From positions 62,001 to 126,000 of the forward strand of contig JAQTTH010000005.1 in NCBI GenBank assembly GCA_028710895.1: 64,000 nt of DNA. Direction: 5' to 3'. The translations under genes and the position numbers were made by a program. Shown here one piece after another: positions 63,421-64,000 of this stretch. Under the pieces are notes generated by a model, which saw only the letters and a program-made list of their open reading frames with translations, searched no databases and had not been told where the DNA came from. Numbering within the stretch: position 1 is the first letter of the stretch; every line of letters begins with the position of its first letter. Source of the stretch: Paludibacter sp. GTDB taxonomy: Bacteria; Bacteroidota; Bacteroidia; Bacteroidales; Paludibacteraceae.

Positions 63421-64000
63421 CTATTTAAAACTTACAATAATTTTCTTACCGTCTTTCATTAAAAGCTTTATAGAATTTTCTTTATTTAGATTTTCAACAC
63501 CCTTGACAATTTTAAATTCTTTATTTGTCCAACTTTCTCCTGAGCATTTCCAAAGTTCAACTGTAATATAAATTTTCTCCTTTTTCTTAGCGCATTCAAA
63601 CATATCGAACGCATCAATTACTGTACTTGCATTACTTTGTGGGTGCAATCCGGTTGAATGAACAAACTGCATCCTTCCCCATCGTTTCCATGGTATCATA
63701 GCCAGTTTATATTCTCCATTATCAATACTTTTCACTTCGTTATAGCCAATTTTAAAAGTTTCATTCTGAATAGCTTGTTTCAATTGGGGAAGTGCATAGT
63801 GCCCTAATCGCAGCTCAACTGCCTTCAAGGTAGAATCATTGCAAATAAGTTTATCAACCCGAATTATTCCATTGGGGATTGGAATCTCTGCCAGTTTAAA
63901 TTGAATCTTCCTATTGGTTTCTAGTACTGCATCCCGATAATAAATGCCATTTTCGAATTTTCTGAATGTATAGAGCCGCAATGGTTCCCATTTACCTGCA
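63421..64000 (-). CDS. Unrecognised protein, C-terminal part only (cut by window edge)
   Basis: The reading frame is open to the right edge (it continues upstream as AGKWEPL), so the TTG at 63981 is not a credible start. About 193 residues are visible, representing the C-terminal end of a longer protein. The segment is beta-rich with WKRWGRMQFVHSTGLHPQSN and IYITVELWKCSGESWTNKEF. I do not recognise the family with confidence. It may be the end domain of a large glycosidase or binding protein of the same locus type. There is no T9SS sorting tail. A strong terminator follows. Confidence 0.6.
   Translation of the reverse strand, partial: AGKWEPLRLYTFRKFENGIYYRDAVLETNRKIQFKLAEIPIPNGIIRVDKLICNDSTLKAVELRLGHYALPQLKQAIQNETFKIGYNEVKSIDNGEYKLAMIPWKRWGRMQFVHSTGLHPQSNASTVIDAFDMFECAKKKEKIYITVELWKCSGESWTNKEFKIVKGVENLNKENSIKLLMKDGKKIIVSFK

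Noticed and set aside
1-64000. CRISPR arrays, tRNA or rRNA genes
   Set aside because: No regularly spaced near-identical repeats and no recognisable cloverleaf or rRNA core were seen on either strand; the only tandem array is degenerate with no spacers.

Overview
The window looks like a chromosomal segment of a Bacteroidota species, probably order Bacteroidales. The reasons are two SusC/SusD pairs, an ECF-sigma/FecR pair, six proteins with type IX secretion (T9SS) C-terminal sorting domains, an RteC regulator, and TAnnTTTG-type promoters. The genus cannot be fixed from the sequence. Every gene I support is on the minus strand, so transcription runs right to left.

Positions 1-14,100 are an accessory region resembling part of an integrative conjugative element. 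From left to right it holds: a gene-free, GC-richer end with hairpins and repeats; a three-gene module that looks like an anti-phage system (DUF5677-like helical protein, nuclease-STAND NTPase, zinc-knuckle VSR/DUF559-like nuclease); an intact IS982-family element with a 6-bp target duplication, inserted just upstream of that module; a HipBA toxin-antitoxin pair with repeated operator-like sites; two large related hairpins; a TOPRIM primase-helicase; a small helix-turn-helix protein; a GH108 muramidase; and rteC.

Positions 14,230-53,204 form one large polysaccharide utilisation locus. In transcription order it has: an ECF sigma factor and FecR-type anti-sigma; a secreted beta-helix protein; a GH2 enzyme, an esterase, a pectate-lyase-fold protein and a second GH2; a six-hairpin glycosidase-like protein and another beta-helix protein; a GNAT acetyltransferase; a GH89 alpha-N-acetylglucosaminidase directly followed by a membrane HGSNAT-like acetyltransferase; a small secreted protein; two SusC/SusD pairs with a DUF1735/DUF5627-type lipoprotein; a GH31 enzyme; canonical NagB; and a NagB-like/PIG-L deacetylase fusion. 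The combination points to a glycan carrying terminal alpha-linked GlcNAc or GlcN plus beta-linked galactose or related sugars. Freed amino sugar would enter glycolysis through NagB. The HGSNAT-like/GH89 neighbours recall two consecutive steps of lysosomal heparan sulfate degradation.

Positions 53,205-64,000 hold two large T9SS surface proteins (887 and 1762 aa) that share a promoter architecture, a 60-residue peptide of an uncharacterised Bacteroidales type with its own terminator, a degenerate ~21-bp tandem repeat array, and a gene cut by the right edge. Many gene ends carry strong intrinsic terminators. No rRNA, tRNA or CRISPR array was recognised.
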